From NCBI GenBank assembly GCA_010015675.1, contig ML976982.1:76612-140611 (forward strand): a stretch of 64,000 nucleotides of DNA. Reading direction: 5' to 3'. The stretch is from Byssothecium circinans (lineage: Eukaryota > Ascomycota > Dothideomycetes > Pleosporales > Massarinaceae). The translations under genes were made by a program, and so were the position numbers. Each line of letters starts with the position of its first letter. The first letter of the stretch is position 1. Below, one piece after another: positions 35,491-47,389 of this stretch. Under the pieces are notes generated by a model. The model was given only the letters and a program-made list of their open reading frames with translations. It searched no databases and was not told the origin of the DNA.

Positions 35491-38400
35491 TCTAATCACT
35501 TACACACACATGTCACAAAGGTTTCTGCGCCAGCGCCGCGTTTTCCCTCGCTAACTTAGATAAACCACCGCGTAGTTGTATCATTCGGCATAATCCATTG
35601 AAGTGTACCAGACTGTTCTGTGGTTGGTGATGCATGATGTAAAATGCATTGAGGAGTTTTGAAGGTTTTAGTCAAGGTATCCTGGAGACCGTATATCCTG
35701 TTGACGCATCTTTGCAGGCCCCACAGGAAAAAAACAGACATCATCCTACTTGAATTCGTTTTTGGAGCCGACAGGACTTAAACGACATGAGTTCCAAACT
35801 CCTACATTTCAGTATATCAAACTCGAGATCAAGAGTACTTCATTTAAAGATAGTTTGTTAGGTTCTAGACCTCCACATCATGTTTGTTCACCGATCAACA
35901 CGATTCCAAGAAGGTACCAGGACGATTTCTTTCGCAAGGGTAGTTGGAGAATCTGACAAGGGATCCCTATATCAATATATTATATGGCTTTTTGGATCCC
36001 CGATCCCACTTATTAGTTCTCTCAAACTGGGTTTAGAATATTTCTGTAAGACTGCACGAGAAGCTCACCCGCCAAAAACATCTCCAAGGCGGCCATTCCC
36101 TTTTGATTTGAGACTCGAGCTAAATGTCTCATTTAACCCTTTACTTCTCCATTGACTGACATCGGTCTTTAGTCCCTCTATTTTAGTTTTGAGATTCGTC
36201 CTGCAAACATCGTTTGCGGCCATACTGATTTTGAAGTCCTGGACTCGAAAGGAGCGAACACCGCAAGACTTTATCTTTGGTGAATTCGAGCCACAAATGC
36301 ATAGGTTAAGATAGCAATCATTTTCAATAGGGATATATAAACTTCTATTATATCGTCCGCTATAAGATTATCATAGACTTAGCATAGTCATATCATATCA
36401 TTGAGCTAATTTTTAGGGAGTATAAACTCCGACACCATTATATGGTTGCTGTACATTTTTAGCCCGTTGCGGCCAGGATCTAAAACTTGAGTATCACTTT
36501 TGCTCTTGCCTTCTTCTTAAACTCGGTAACTATTTCCGGCCACGGGCGACACAACTCACGACGTTGTCTTTTGGTGGAGTCTTTTTTCTTTTTAGAAGTC
36601 TGCAGGATAAGAGAGAGAGGCATATGTTGGCTAGCTGGGAGGTTCTCTATTAAGTTCCAAATTCAACTTATATCTCCGGAGCCAACAGACTTCCGGAAAA
36701 TTCTCGCATTACATTACAAAGGGACTAGGCCAACGGACATTTTTCAGAATCCGCTGTATTTTCATTTTTCCGTCTTACCGCAGAGCACGCCATGTTCGTT
36801 GTGGAATTGGTTCTTTTGAAAGCTTAGCGCGTGGTCCAACGTGTCTGGTAATGCGTACGCCTTTCGAGACCCATAGACGGAACAATAGACATTCATGAAC
36901 CATCTTACTCCTTCGATCCAACGGAGCACTTTCCAGTCATCAAGGCTCATTTTTTCTTATTTTGGCCTGAATAGTGGTAATGGTTAAGATACTACCCTCA
37001 AGGGGTAATTGAACGTAGGTTGGAGATATAGAGGAGGTGTTGAGCATGATGAAGTAAAGGTAACATTTTACAAGACGCAGTGCTGGCGTGAAAAATCAAG
37101 ATCGTATGGTGTGACTTTCAGAGACGCATGGATTTCTGCACTTTGCGCTTTTGAAGAATCGAAACAAGGTTCACGTGTGTGTCCTTCTGCTACGGTTTTC
37201 TAGGTCAAAAGCCATATAAATTATCATGAGAACGCAGGATTTCTTTGAAATCTCATATGCCCTTCAGCCGAGGCATTTTGGAAATCAGTGACAGACCTCT
37301 TGGAGTCGAGTTCCAATGGTCCGAGAGCCCAAGAAGCGACACATACACCGATATTCTTTTGCTTTTGCCCAGTCGCTCCAGGAAAGGAGAAGCATTTGGT
37401 CGTGGGATGACCATCTCCGATGCCATTATCACTATTGTAGAGGTGTGAAACAGAGACATCGTACTAAATTGAGAACCAACACAGAACATACGTCTTCTTT
37501 CCTTTGCGTTCTTAGAGGAAAAAAGAAGTTCATAGCATGACAAGTGCCAACATGGGTTTCGATAAGGCAGAGGAGATTTGATATCTTATGGGCCTCTTTT
37601 ATGCTTTAGTACTACTGCTAAGGACTCTTGACTTAGAAGAGAGCATGATGCTTGTCGCTGACCATTTATAGCATTTTAATCAGCCGCAGACCATGAAGTG
37701 AGGGCCGAAAGACTTTTTGTGGATAGCAGGAATAGAGACCATCAGATCGAGTCCAGTAGGTTTTGGGAAGAACTTTAGTGTGAAAGCTTCATAAGATTAT
37801 AGAAAAAGAATAACCATGATTGTTATCGTACAATAGTTTTGAAATCCGTCGCAGAACATAGGTAGCTCGCCTCTACTTTTCTTTTTAGACCTGGGAATAA
37901 ATAGATCCGTATGAGACGTAGATCAGATTCCGCGAACCTGATTTTTGTAATAAGAACTTCTAGAAAGAAGCACACATATGTATCGTAATATTTTCTTCTT
38001 CTCAGAGCCAGTGCTCCACATATCATCATCTGTGTGCTCATTGAACAGACCGAGATAAACAGCAAACATGTAGGGCCACGTCTTGCCTTTTCAACTCTGG
38101 TATATAAAAGATAAGTTCCCAGAAACGACACAACATTCGCTTTTCCCTGTTGATTTTTTCAAGAAATCCAAAGAGCCGGCACAACAACATTCAGCTTTTC
38201 GCTGAACTTTTTTTTTAGAGACCCGGGGGGGGGGGGGGGAGGGCGAACGAGGGCCATATATGCCATTTGGCGATCGTTTTAGACACTTAAAATAATGAAA
38301 TAAAAATTTGGTTGAAGGGCTGGTCATATGGGTGGTTGACTGCATCTTTTGGTTCCCATGTTTGGAGTTCCGGAGGGAAGTGAAGAACATTTCTTTGCCC

Positions 38401-38820
38401 TGTTCTTGATTCTGGAGACGGAGAAGTGTAGGGCTTATGCGACATTCTCTTTGCCAATTTCTTGAGAGTCTTAGATAGAATAAGGTCGATAGAACGAAAA
38501 TGACACCACGATTTCCTTCCTAATGTAAAACATTTTTACGGCCGAAGAGCCGGAGCGGAACATTCAACTGAAGCTCACGCCTTTTGGAAGAAGGAGGTGA
38601 ATGGGAACCAACATGAATGTCATTTCATATTGTTTTTAGTATCCCCGGTAGAGGAACTGAGTAGTGTAAAGAGGAGAAAAGGGGAAGGAAGGCGTTTATA
38701 TAGATATCGTTCATCTCATGTTTGGTACGAGTGTGTGGCTTGGTTAGCGCGGAGTATGGGAGGAAGTGAAGAGATGATGGTGGTGGTAGTGATGGTGATG
38801 ATGACGTTCACAACTTGAAC
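35491..38820. other. AT-rich gene-poor island
   Basis: About 3.3 kb whose base composition is clearly more AT-rich than the flanks. It is bounded by the C22A21 tract on the left and by normal composition near 38820 on the right. Only short frames occur (the largest is 110 codons at 36487-36819) and none has a recognisable motif. It contains a G15 tract at 38225-38239 and locally repeated phrases such as AACATTC-AGCTTTTC-type units. No LTR, TIR or transposase remnant could be identified, and it does not look like mitochondrial gene sequence. It could be a heavily mutated repeat or a relic of a different genomic compartment. Confidence 0.6.
38127..38224. repeat. Two diverged ~50-bp direct repeats
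   Basis: Two adjacent units share CAACATTC, then CTTTTC-CTG, a T-run, A/G-rich spacer and a GAGCCGG/GAGACCCGG end (first from about 38127, second from about 38176). Another related phrase, GCCGGAGCGGAACATTCAA, occurs near 38550. The units are diverged and the borders are approximate. Confidence 0.45.
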
Positions 38821-39120
38821 GGGATGAGACGACCCGGGATAAAAGACTCAATGGAGTCGGACGAAATAGATTCTAGTATCTTGAAAAACATAATATACCA
38901 ACTTCCAAAATGCACGTATCCGCCATGCACCCATCCGTCCTCCCGTGAGTGGAGTGCCATCCCATCCCATCCTAAACCAAATGCCAGGACCCAACCCAAC
39001 GCTAAAATATGCCAAAATACCGCACCAACCGCCCATGCATCATATACCCTTACACGTCTTATCATGTAAACTCTTTATTCGGCATGGTACCATCGTACTC
39101 TTTCGCGTCCATTCCAACAA

Positions 39121-40196
39121 CTACTCAAGCTTCCCCATCAACCCTCCCCTAACCTTCGTATTAACAACCCCACCCACGCCAAAAGCCGGCACGATTCTCC
39201 CCATCCTCGCCACCGCGCTCTTCGCCCAATCCCTCACGACCCTCCTCGTCCTGCCATCAACCCCAAAAACACCCACCCCCGACCTGTTATACAGATCCAA
39301 GCCCAGCAAATGCAACGGCGTGCTAAAGATCTGCACCGCCGCTGGTGTGACGAACTGCGCTACCGATGCCGCGCCGACGTATTTCTTGACTTCGGACGAG
39401 AGATGCGATTCGACGTGCGGAGCGAGGAGGGGCGGGAGATTGAAGGAGGCGAAGATTGTGAGGCAGTCGCGGACAATGAAGAGGGCAAAGGTAGTAGGAG
39501 GAACGGGGCGGGGAGATGTGGAACCGAAAAGTTTAGTGAAACGGTTATCTTTGTAGAGACAGAGGGCGAGGTTCGCAGTGGATGTTGCGACGAATTTCGA
39601 GGTACCGGCGGTAGTGGAGGAGGCGCGAGTATGGCGTATGGTGGAGGAGACGGTATCTATGGAATTTGCGGTGAAGTAGGTGCCGAAGTACAGACACTGT
39701 GCAACCACGATATCAGCTCACGCAGGTCTAGATGACATAGAAGGAGAAAGAGACTTACGAAGATCAGCCCAAATGGTTTGCTACCTAAGAACCTCCACGG
39801 TTTGGTGAGAAGTTCGCTTGTGCTACTTTTCAAGCTTTCTCCTAATGTACGCCTCCCACTCGCATTCTCCATGATCCCCTTGTCAATCATGCTGACAATC
39901 GGCGCAACGAGGACAGCAGATGAAGCCGCCGCTACAGCATCGACACCAACTCTCAATCCCAAGCGCGAGGTATTCCATTGAGCCCGTGAATCCACCATCG
40001 TGATCACAACGTCATCATCCGCAGACTTCATACCCTTGGAGAGCGAGACGGGAATCTTGGGTTTGGGTAATGTCGGTGCGGCGGTCCAAGGAACAGGTCC
40101 AAGTTGTGCAGCGGTTTGGGTCGATGTATAATTCCCCGCAGTCCCATCCACGTTCAAAGGTCTCCTTTCCTTCTGCTCCACTCCTTCCTCCCCCAT
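39121..40196 (-). CDS. Conserved fungal membrane protein, possibly mitochondrial
   Basis: Two exons (40196-39759, 39696-39121; GTAAGT..CACAG, phase 0) give 337 residues and join GSKPFGLIF to CLYFGTYFTANSIDT. Several hydrophobic segments are visible: VDAVAAASSAVLVAPIVSMI, PFGLIFCLYFGTYF, TTFALFIVRDCLTIFASFNLPPLL and RIVPAFGVGGVVNTKV. The arrangement with KFVATSTANLALCLYKD, FASFNLPPLLAP and TPAAVQIFSTPLHLLGLDLYNR reminds me of an uncharacterised Pezizomycotina family annotated as sequence orphan, sometimes placed near mitochondrial carriers, but no PX[DE]XX[KR] carrier signature is present. I do not assign a function. The ATG at 40196 opens a short charged N-terminus; no presequence stands out. 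Confidence 0.75.
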
Positions 40197-40993
40197 TGCA
40201 GCCTCCTAAGATGGTTAACAAACTCTTTCTTTCTGTGCGGCATGTAATCCCTTCTGGAGCCTTGGCTTGCCGTTCACCAATCGTCTACTACCAAAACGTA
40301 TCGAACCAAGATTGCGGGGGAAGTTGGATCCTTGTGTATGATGTGCGGATATACAGATTCGCGGTGGAGGTGCGATGACATGAGATCGATGGTTCGTAGA
40401 GTAGCGCGTGGACCTCGGAGATCGCGCTAAAGACCGAGATCGGAGGATCGCGAGCCGAGCCGACCATCGTTCTGATTCGTCAACGATACTACAACACCAT
40501 GGGTAGCATCGGGTGAGAATAGGCTCAATCTTGGTCTGCATGTTGAAGTTGCTCGGCTTAGCAAGCCACGCTGTGTCAAGCCTATCAAGGTCTAGAGCTA
40601 ACTTGTGGTTTTAAAGTTTGGGCTAGTAAAATTTATCTCCGTCCATCAAATCAAGAAACTCTGTCGCGCCGGAAATCGCTTCAAGATGTTACAGTAAAGA
40701 GACATTCGTTTACGTCCTTCCGCACAGATACCACCATTCGAGTTAGGGTTAGACTTTGGCTTTCCTCTCGTCAGTAATACATTCAATGTACACTATACGG
40801 GTGTGGAGAGGCATTTTTTACGAGAATTACGAGTAGACTCCATTCGATATAGACGCAAAAAATCGCTATCTAAGTTGTACATATGTGGTAATTCCCCAAC
40901 ATAGCACGGATAGTACGACTACCTCTACCCTTTATTTCCCGCACCGAAACATCAAGCCATCCAATCATCCCCATACGCCAAATCAGTCCTCCC
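40197..40993. other. Intergenic, no gene seen
   Basis: Promoter of the membrane-protein gene and 3' region of the TPR-HET gene, both on the minus strand. Short shadow frames only. Confidence 0.5.
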
Positions 40994-43900
40994 TCAAGCC
41001 ATCCTAATCATCCTCATCTGCGGCCCCGCTTCCTCCCACGCCTTAACATGAATCCTCGCCACAGTAACCCTCTCCGCATACTCATGTCCCATATCCCCAT
41101 CCACAGCCACCACATTAACAAGCCCACTCCCCCTTCCCACCTTCCCATACACCCCTCCATCAAAAATCTCAATCTCGCCCTCCACCCTCTTCGGCCCCTC
41201 GCGCGCCTTAAACGTATCCTCGCACCGACTAATCCCGACAAACATCATCTTCTTTTCTGCTTCCGGGGAAACGCCGCGACCAACGTAGACGTAGCCTGCT
41301 TGCTCCCACCACAGGCCGCAGCGCTTGCCGGCGCGGTCCAGGATGGGGCGCACGGCTTGGTTAGTCGTGGCGTGGATGTGCGAGGAGACGGAGATGTATT
41401 CATGGGTTGGGGAGATGGAGAAGGCTGTGAGAGGGACGGTGGGGGCGCGGAATTGGAGGACGTTTGGGAGGGTTGGGGTGAGGCTCCATGAGGAGGCTTG
41501 TTCTTGCGAGTCGGATATATTCAGGGCCCCCAGTTCCGCAGTAATGGTGTTTGTGCTGTGGGCGGCGGTCGCGGGTGCTGCAGAACTTTGCGATTCAGGT
41601 ATAGGCTTCCTCTCCTGCACACGGTCTTTGACGATAAGGAGTTCTTTCCCATCTTCGCCATCGAGAACCATCGCATACTCCGAGACCAACGGCGTCGGAA
41701 TCGGCTCTTTGGCAAGCGCATCCGCAAAGAACCGGTACTCCACCGACCCTTTCCAGCCCGCCCACGACCAACTCGGGAACTGTCTATCGACTGAGTCATC
41801 GAATGTCTGAACTGCAGATGGACCATAGACACTGAGAATAGTCCCTCGATTCGTCACCAACCCCTGGCCAAGTCGTTGCCGGCCTTCTTGACCTGCTAGC
41901 CAGGGAAGTGCAAGGGCGCCAGCGCCGACATAGAGGCTATGACCACGGCGCGGTACTCGTCCACATGGCGTCCAGAGAAGTGCCAAGTCGAGCGTTGGTA
42001 GAGGAAGGCCGCAGAGGACCTGGCCTTGGAAAGTCTCGAGCGCTTTGAAAGTACCCAGGAAAGCGTTGATGATGTCCGAATCGTACGAGAGCTGCCGATG
42101 CGTATACTTCTCCACAAGCTTACTGTATGCTCTGAAAGTTTCTGCTCGTTTTGATTCAGCTGGAAGGTCCACTAGCGAAGGCGCCAGGTCATATAGAGGG
42201 TTCTCGAGCGCAGTGATGATCGGGGCTTTTCGCCGAGGACCTTCATATTCGTCGTCGTCGTCGTCTTCGTCCGGTATCTGCTCGTTGATACCGCATTCGG
42301 ATAAGACGCGACCGCGCTGGCCACACTGGAAATACAGGTAATTCTGAGAGAAGTAGATACACCGACGTGAAAGCAGGCGTTCTTGGAACGTCCAACCACG
42401 GCTGTCCCACCACGAAGATTCAAGGGCGAGATGGAGTTCTGGCGGCGTGGCTACTAGATTGATCGCAACGTTGTCGTCGTCGCTGGCGTCCGGATCATAG
42501 TCCAAATCCTCTGAGCCAGCTTTGATAACCAGTGTTTCTACCTCCTGGGGCGGCCTCGTTTTTGGTCCGACCCCAGGAAGTCCAGCCTCTGCACTTGTGC
42601 CATGCATGGCAACGACTGTCGCAAAGGCTTTGCTGTAGACCGCATCCATGTTTGCAATATCGCGAGCCTTCTGTATCTTATCATCCTGCACAATGCACAG
42701 AGCGTCAATCCAAAGGTAAGTCTCACCAAGCGATCTCACCAGCTGAATAGCGTCGGACATTGTCTTCGGAAAAGGAAGCCCAGTCAAACCACCAGGTTCC
42801 TTTCGAGCCTCGAAATTTTCAGTTAGGGTAGGCAGCATGTCGACCTTACCCCAGACATAGCTCAGTGCGATGTATTTCTCGATGGAGGTGCTTTCTACGA
42901 GATACAAGCGCACGACGTCAATAAGAATCAATGGCACATCGTCAGCGGGACGAGCATCTGTCGTGCTCTCGCGGAAACTCCTGTTGCATATCTCGCCATG
43001 ATTGCTGTCGCAGTCCTTGAGCCAGACTCTAAGTGCGCCAACATTAATCTGCTGGTTGCTTTCCTTCTGAGGAAGCACCACATCAAGGCTTTGCAGCATC
43101 TCGCTCTGGTAGACGGGCGTCTTGCCAAGTGCAAATTGCAAACGCCTGCCATCTTCCCATCCCTGGCGTAACGCCTGTGAATAGTTAAGATTGGAGACCA
43201 TTCTCAACTGCCCAACAGGACGCATGCCATACTCGACTTGCAGAACCGTTTCGCCCGTGGATAGCCGAACTGGGTTTAGCTGCGTTCCCTGTATCTCTCT
43301 ATCGATCGCCCGAAGACGTGGATGCAGATTGTTGCTTATCTGATCGGATACGATCAAAGAGAGGATGAGTTTACAGATTGAACAACCGGTCCGTAGCCTT
43401 AGCTGACTCCAGTTCCCAAATGGCAAAAATAGCTTGTCATTCCACTCAAACCTTGGTCGGCTATGAGTACCTGTACTCGATTTTGCAGTCGTCGGCTTCA
43501 GGATTTTGATGTACCTGCACATATAGCAGAGTTTCGGGTTCGGGTGCTGGCCTTTCGCCTTCGCTTTTGCAACGCTGTCTGCTTCAATCTGTTGATGTTT
43601 GGCGACGAACTCAGCATGTGACATCGTTGTCTTGGACGGATCGAAGCCGAATATATCCTCCATCAAATTTCTCATGTCGAAAACGATCCGTTTGTTCGTG
43701 GGGTCGATGGCCAGCGACCGCAACCCTAATTCAGTCGTGTAGTTGCTTGACTTCCACTGCGGTCGTGACAACCGTTCTTGAAGCTCTTTCTCATTCTTCG
43801 CGTGCGCCTCATCCGCTCTGACATCCGCTTGTGCATCGGTGAGAGACTCCCTGGCTAATGAAGCTTCGGCGTATACTTTCGCAAGTTCGAGAAACCATTT

Positions 43901-45345
43901 ATCGATCCGAAGCAGTCGTTAATGAAATCAGCTGATTGGCACTGCTTACAAATATGCTCATAGATTCTCTGCATCCCTCTATCTTTGGTCTGACTAGCTG
44001 ATGCTTGCAATAAGCGCCGCGCGCTGCTAGCGAGACTGTAGATGAGTTGTGAGTCCACTGAAGGTCTATCTCCTGCCTTTTCGGTCTCGCTGTTCCAGCT
44101 ATAGCCACACTGTTGGATGTGTTCCATGGCCTTTGAAAAATCTACGAGTCTTTGCGATAAAACGTATGTTCGACCAAGGATGTCGCCGTAAACGATACGA
44201 CAATCAAGCTGCTTGATGCTATCCTTGCGCAGGTTTGCGACATAGTGCCCAGCCGTCAATACCGCTTTTTCGACTTGCGGAAGCGAACGCACAGTGTTCG
44301 CATATTCTCGGAGAAGGCGGAGATGGTTGAACAAATAGGTGCCAAATACTGAATGGGAAAGTGGAACCGTCCGTAGTAACGACTCTGAATACTGAACCGC
44401 AAGATGAAAATCCGCCTCGTCCTGGGTCTTCTTGTACCGATGTTTGTAGAGGTTGGATGTCTGTTTATAAACATCCGGTTTTCTCTCAAATGAATCCGTA
44501 AGACCAGTAATAGCCCTCTTCAGCTGCTCCAACGCGTCATCGAGATTCTCCAACGTATCTTTCTTATTAAACTTATCCACCGCAAGCTGCGAAAGCAGCG
44601 TAATCGCTCCCGCTCTCTCCTTCGATCCTGGCTGGGATATACGCTGTAGTTCTTGAATCAACTGTACCGCTTCTGCTTGGTCTGCTTCGTTGTCCGTCAT
44701 GGCGTACTGTCTCATAAGCCGAGAAGAAAGGTTGGAGATTGCGCCTGTATATGCTGGTAGATCTCCCACTGTGTGATGCTTGAGTCTTTTGGCGCATTCA
44801 ACTGACTCGTTGAGATCAGCTTCCGCTGTTACACCGATCTCATTGCCCTGCCCAGTGCTTGTCGAGCGAGCAACCTTGACACGTGTATCTTCAGATCGAT
44901 ACGACAATGCAACTCCACAGTTATTCAAGATCTCCCGGTACAGATGTATATCAGCCTTGTCTAGAGACGCGAGAGTCGCTTCCTCAAGGGCTAATCGCCC
45001 GGTACGGACAGCTTCGTCTAGCGCTCTCCTCGACTCCGTCGCCAAATACTCGGACAGCCATGTATACGAAAGCCGAGTGAGGTATTCGGGACGCTTGGGG
45101 GTGGTTTGTGGGAGCCGTCGCAAGATTGCTTCATAATGCTCGATCGCGGTGCGGAGGTACTGGACGTTGCCGCGGGCTCCGCGTTCGTATTCTTGGATAA
45201 GGAGCGAGGCGAAGGTTTCGCGAAAGTCAATCTCTTGCTCTGTGGACAGATTTCCCTGGGCTAGTACTCTCTGTAAGTGAGACTGCCCTTCTATGAGAGT
45301 GCTGGCAATATCGCCGGGATAGGGTTGGTTGGGTTGAGAAGCCAT
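40994..45345 (-). CDS. TPR-HET fusion protein
   Basis: The N-terminal frame (45345 to 43855) encodes TPR-like helical repeats. The next frame (to 40994) encodes a HET domain but has no in-frame ATG between the stop near 43919 and 43771. One intron, 43949-43855 (GTAAGC..CATTAG, 95 nt), removes the TPR stop and joins both frames in phase 1, giving 1418 residues. TPR part: helices such as LRTAIEHYEAILRRLP, YLTRLSYTWLSEYL and LDDALEQLKRAITGL. HET part (about residues 785-960, PF06985): KYIALSYVWGKVD, MSDAIQLVRSLGETYLWIDALCIVQDD, IANMDAVYSKAFATVVAMHG, then WDSRGWTFQERLLSRRCIYFS. A CxxC pair (CYMCRY) and a second Cys motif (GCSICKLI) between TPR and HET could bind metal. HET proteins trigger vegetative incompatibility or regulated cell death. 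If the splice is wrong, these are two genes and the second lacks a start. Confidence 0.78.
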
Positions 45346-46106
45346 TTCGAGAGACCCTCGCTGGCTGGTTTAAACTGTTGTCCTTTTCTGCTTTCTGTCA
45401 AGTCTAAAAATCGTGCAAAGGTAAGGCAGATGAAATGCGCGATGGATGCAGGTTCACGGACGAGGTTCTACTTGATTGGACGAATGGTTGGTAGGATATT
45501 CAGAACATATGCTGGTATTGTTAACGCTGTAAGAGTTAGGAATGAACATCCTACTTCGTGCGTGCGTATCCAATGATGCTTACCGTGTACTTCATCGACA
45601 TATTCCTTCTCTGTCCAGGTTGGGTTTTGGTGGCCTGGAATCAACTTGGAGCATCTTGCCGTAAAAGAGGGTGCTTATATGCTCTACAATGACCGGTGAA
45701 AAGCAATGTATAACCCTGCACTTTGAAGTCGTATAAACCTTGGAAATGTAGAGTGAGCTAGATGGCTGGACCGGTAAGGCTGCTATAGTCCAGGCAATCG
45801 CGAGCCGTGCCGAGGACAGAAAGCAGACCACGCGGCATGTCCAGTACGAGGTCGATACCGTCTGCTCTCATGATTCGTCGTTACTTACCGCAGTCAGCCA
45901 ATAAAATTCCGTAGCCGACCTCCGCTTTCTAAAGCAGGGTATCCGAAAAGGGTTAAGTGAACGAGGGGAACGAGATTCGGCCATTAACATGGAAGATTAC
46001 CTATGATATCTATGAGCGCTAACAATGCGCACAACACACTAACTAACGCAAGTGAGCTCGTAATAATTATGTAGTACTCATTGCTGGATTCCTATTGCTA
46101 GTTCTA
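45346..46106. other. Intergenic, no gene seen
   Basis: Promoter of the TPR-HET gene and the 3' end of the broken DUF7924 gene. Frames at 45277-45831 show no motif. Confidence 0.5.
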
Positions 46107-46762
46107 TTAAATGAATTCACAATACTTCTCGTTTGTCTTCTCGCCACGTACTTGCAAGCTGTTGGATATGCTGCTATTCCTGCGTGATGAGGATTTGTGC
46201 TTCTTACGGTCGCTGGTCCCGTCGTCAGACGGTGGCTGGCGAGCCTTTGCATCCTCCGCAACCTTCTTCCTGTTTTCGTCAAGGATGATATCCAATGCAT
46301 CCTTGATCTGCGGCAAGCGAGTGTCCTTCCCCCAATCGAGGATGTTTCGAACCTGTTTGCGAAACTCCCTGAAATGTTCTGGACAGGACAAGAGAAAAGC
46401 ATCGACCCGTTGCAGGTAATAGTTTAGATTAGCCTCCTTCCATGATATATATAACTGGGCAGTACTGTTGTCCACAGCTATACTGTAGGATAAGTTGTCA
46501 ACTCTTTGCTCGCTCCCGGTTTTCTGAAGCAAGGTATTCAGTCGGTCGACAGCATTGAGACAGGCTGATGAAGCACCTGCACACTGATTTGTGGCAACCC
46601 AGAGGTCACCTCGACTACCCCCGGCCGCTTTGAATTCAATGGCGAAGAAGGGAAACCGAAGTCCTTGTGTTGTCGCTTCCGCAAACCATGCATTTTGAGG
46701 GTGTAGACCAGACTGGGCTAAGAATTGCGATTGCGTGAAGTCCCCGTCCCGGAACGCACCAG

Positions 46763-46788
46763 AATATCCGTAAAGAATATCCGTAAAG
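46763..46788. repeat. 13-bp tandem duplication causing a frameshift
   Basis: AATATCCGTAAAG occurs twice in direct tandem. A single copy keeps the DUF7924 frame open through PDLLYGYSGAFRDGDF; two copies shift the frame by +1 and lead to a premature end at 46636. Confidence 0.9.
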
Positions 46789-47240
46789 AAGATCGGGTTT
46801 TGGCTGGGAAACCCTAAACTGGCTTTCAGGATTGTTAGGAATGAGTTGAGAAGACATTAGGGATGACTTGGCATCTGCCAGGCCTGCCGTCCGTCCGTAT
46901 ATGTTGTCCCAGTCCTTCGGAAATACCACATCTTCGAGGAGTCCCTGCACGTCTGCCTCGGTACATCCTTCGGCAAGAGTCTCGAGCTTGTCAAGAAATC
47001 CATCAATCTGATCCGAAGGCAAACCAGGCGAGCCCCGGTCCTCTTGTAAGCCATCCAAATGACTGGAGATATGAGCAGGAAGCTGAGTACGGGCATGTTG
47101 GACGTCAAGGCCATTTGAGTTCAGGTTGTTCTGGCGATAGGACGGATGGCGAACGCTGGCAGTGCTGGAAGCAGAATCGTCTGTCCGTGCTCGGTACGAC
47201 CGGGATCTAGTAGAAGCCGGCGTCGGCGGCAGCGCAAAAT

Positions 47241-47242
47241 TA
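47241..47242. other. TA target-site duplication, left
   Basis: TA dinucleotide directly outside the left inverted repeat, matching the right copy at 50993-50994. Keeping one TA joins the host codons GGT-TTT-AAT-TTT-GCG in frame. Confidence 0.88.
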
Positions 47243-47278
47243 GCGTATGCAGAATTCGAGGAATTCTTGGCGTATGCA
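47243..47278 (+). promoter_or_regulatory. Dyad with flanking direct repeats in left TIR
   Basis: AGAATTC-GAG-GAATTCT (47251-47267) is a perfect 7-bp dyad. It is flanked on both sides by the direct repeat GCGTATGCA (47243-47251 and 47270-47278). Such terminal arrays are where Tc1/mariner transposases bind; the function here is inferred. Confidence 0.6.
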
Positions 47279-47389
47279 CAAGATTCCGATTCCCCCCCAA
47301 ATCCCCGCCAAATCGTAGTTTCTAGTGAATCTCAGCCATTTCCACACCACATGGGCGAAGGCCGTCGTATCGTAAGTTGAGGCTGTAAA
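47243..47389 (+). repeat. Left terminal inverted repeat (147 bp)
   Basis: Begins GCGTATGCAGAATTCGAG and runs to GAGGCTGTAAA. It matches the reverse complement of 50846-50992 except position 47378 (T versus C). It contains a likely transposase-binding dyad, a promoter-length non-coding part and a 21-nt coding leader with splice donor. Confidence 0.93.

Noticed and set aside
35491..38820. Mitochondrial DNA insertion (NUMT)
   Set aside because: AT-rich, but no recognisable mitochondrial protein, rRNA or tRNA segment could be read in any frame.
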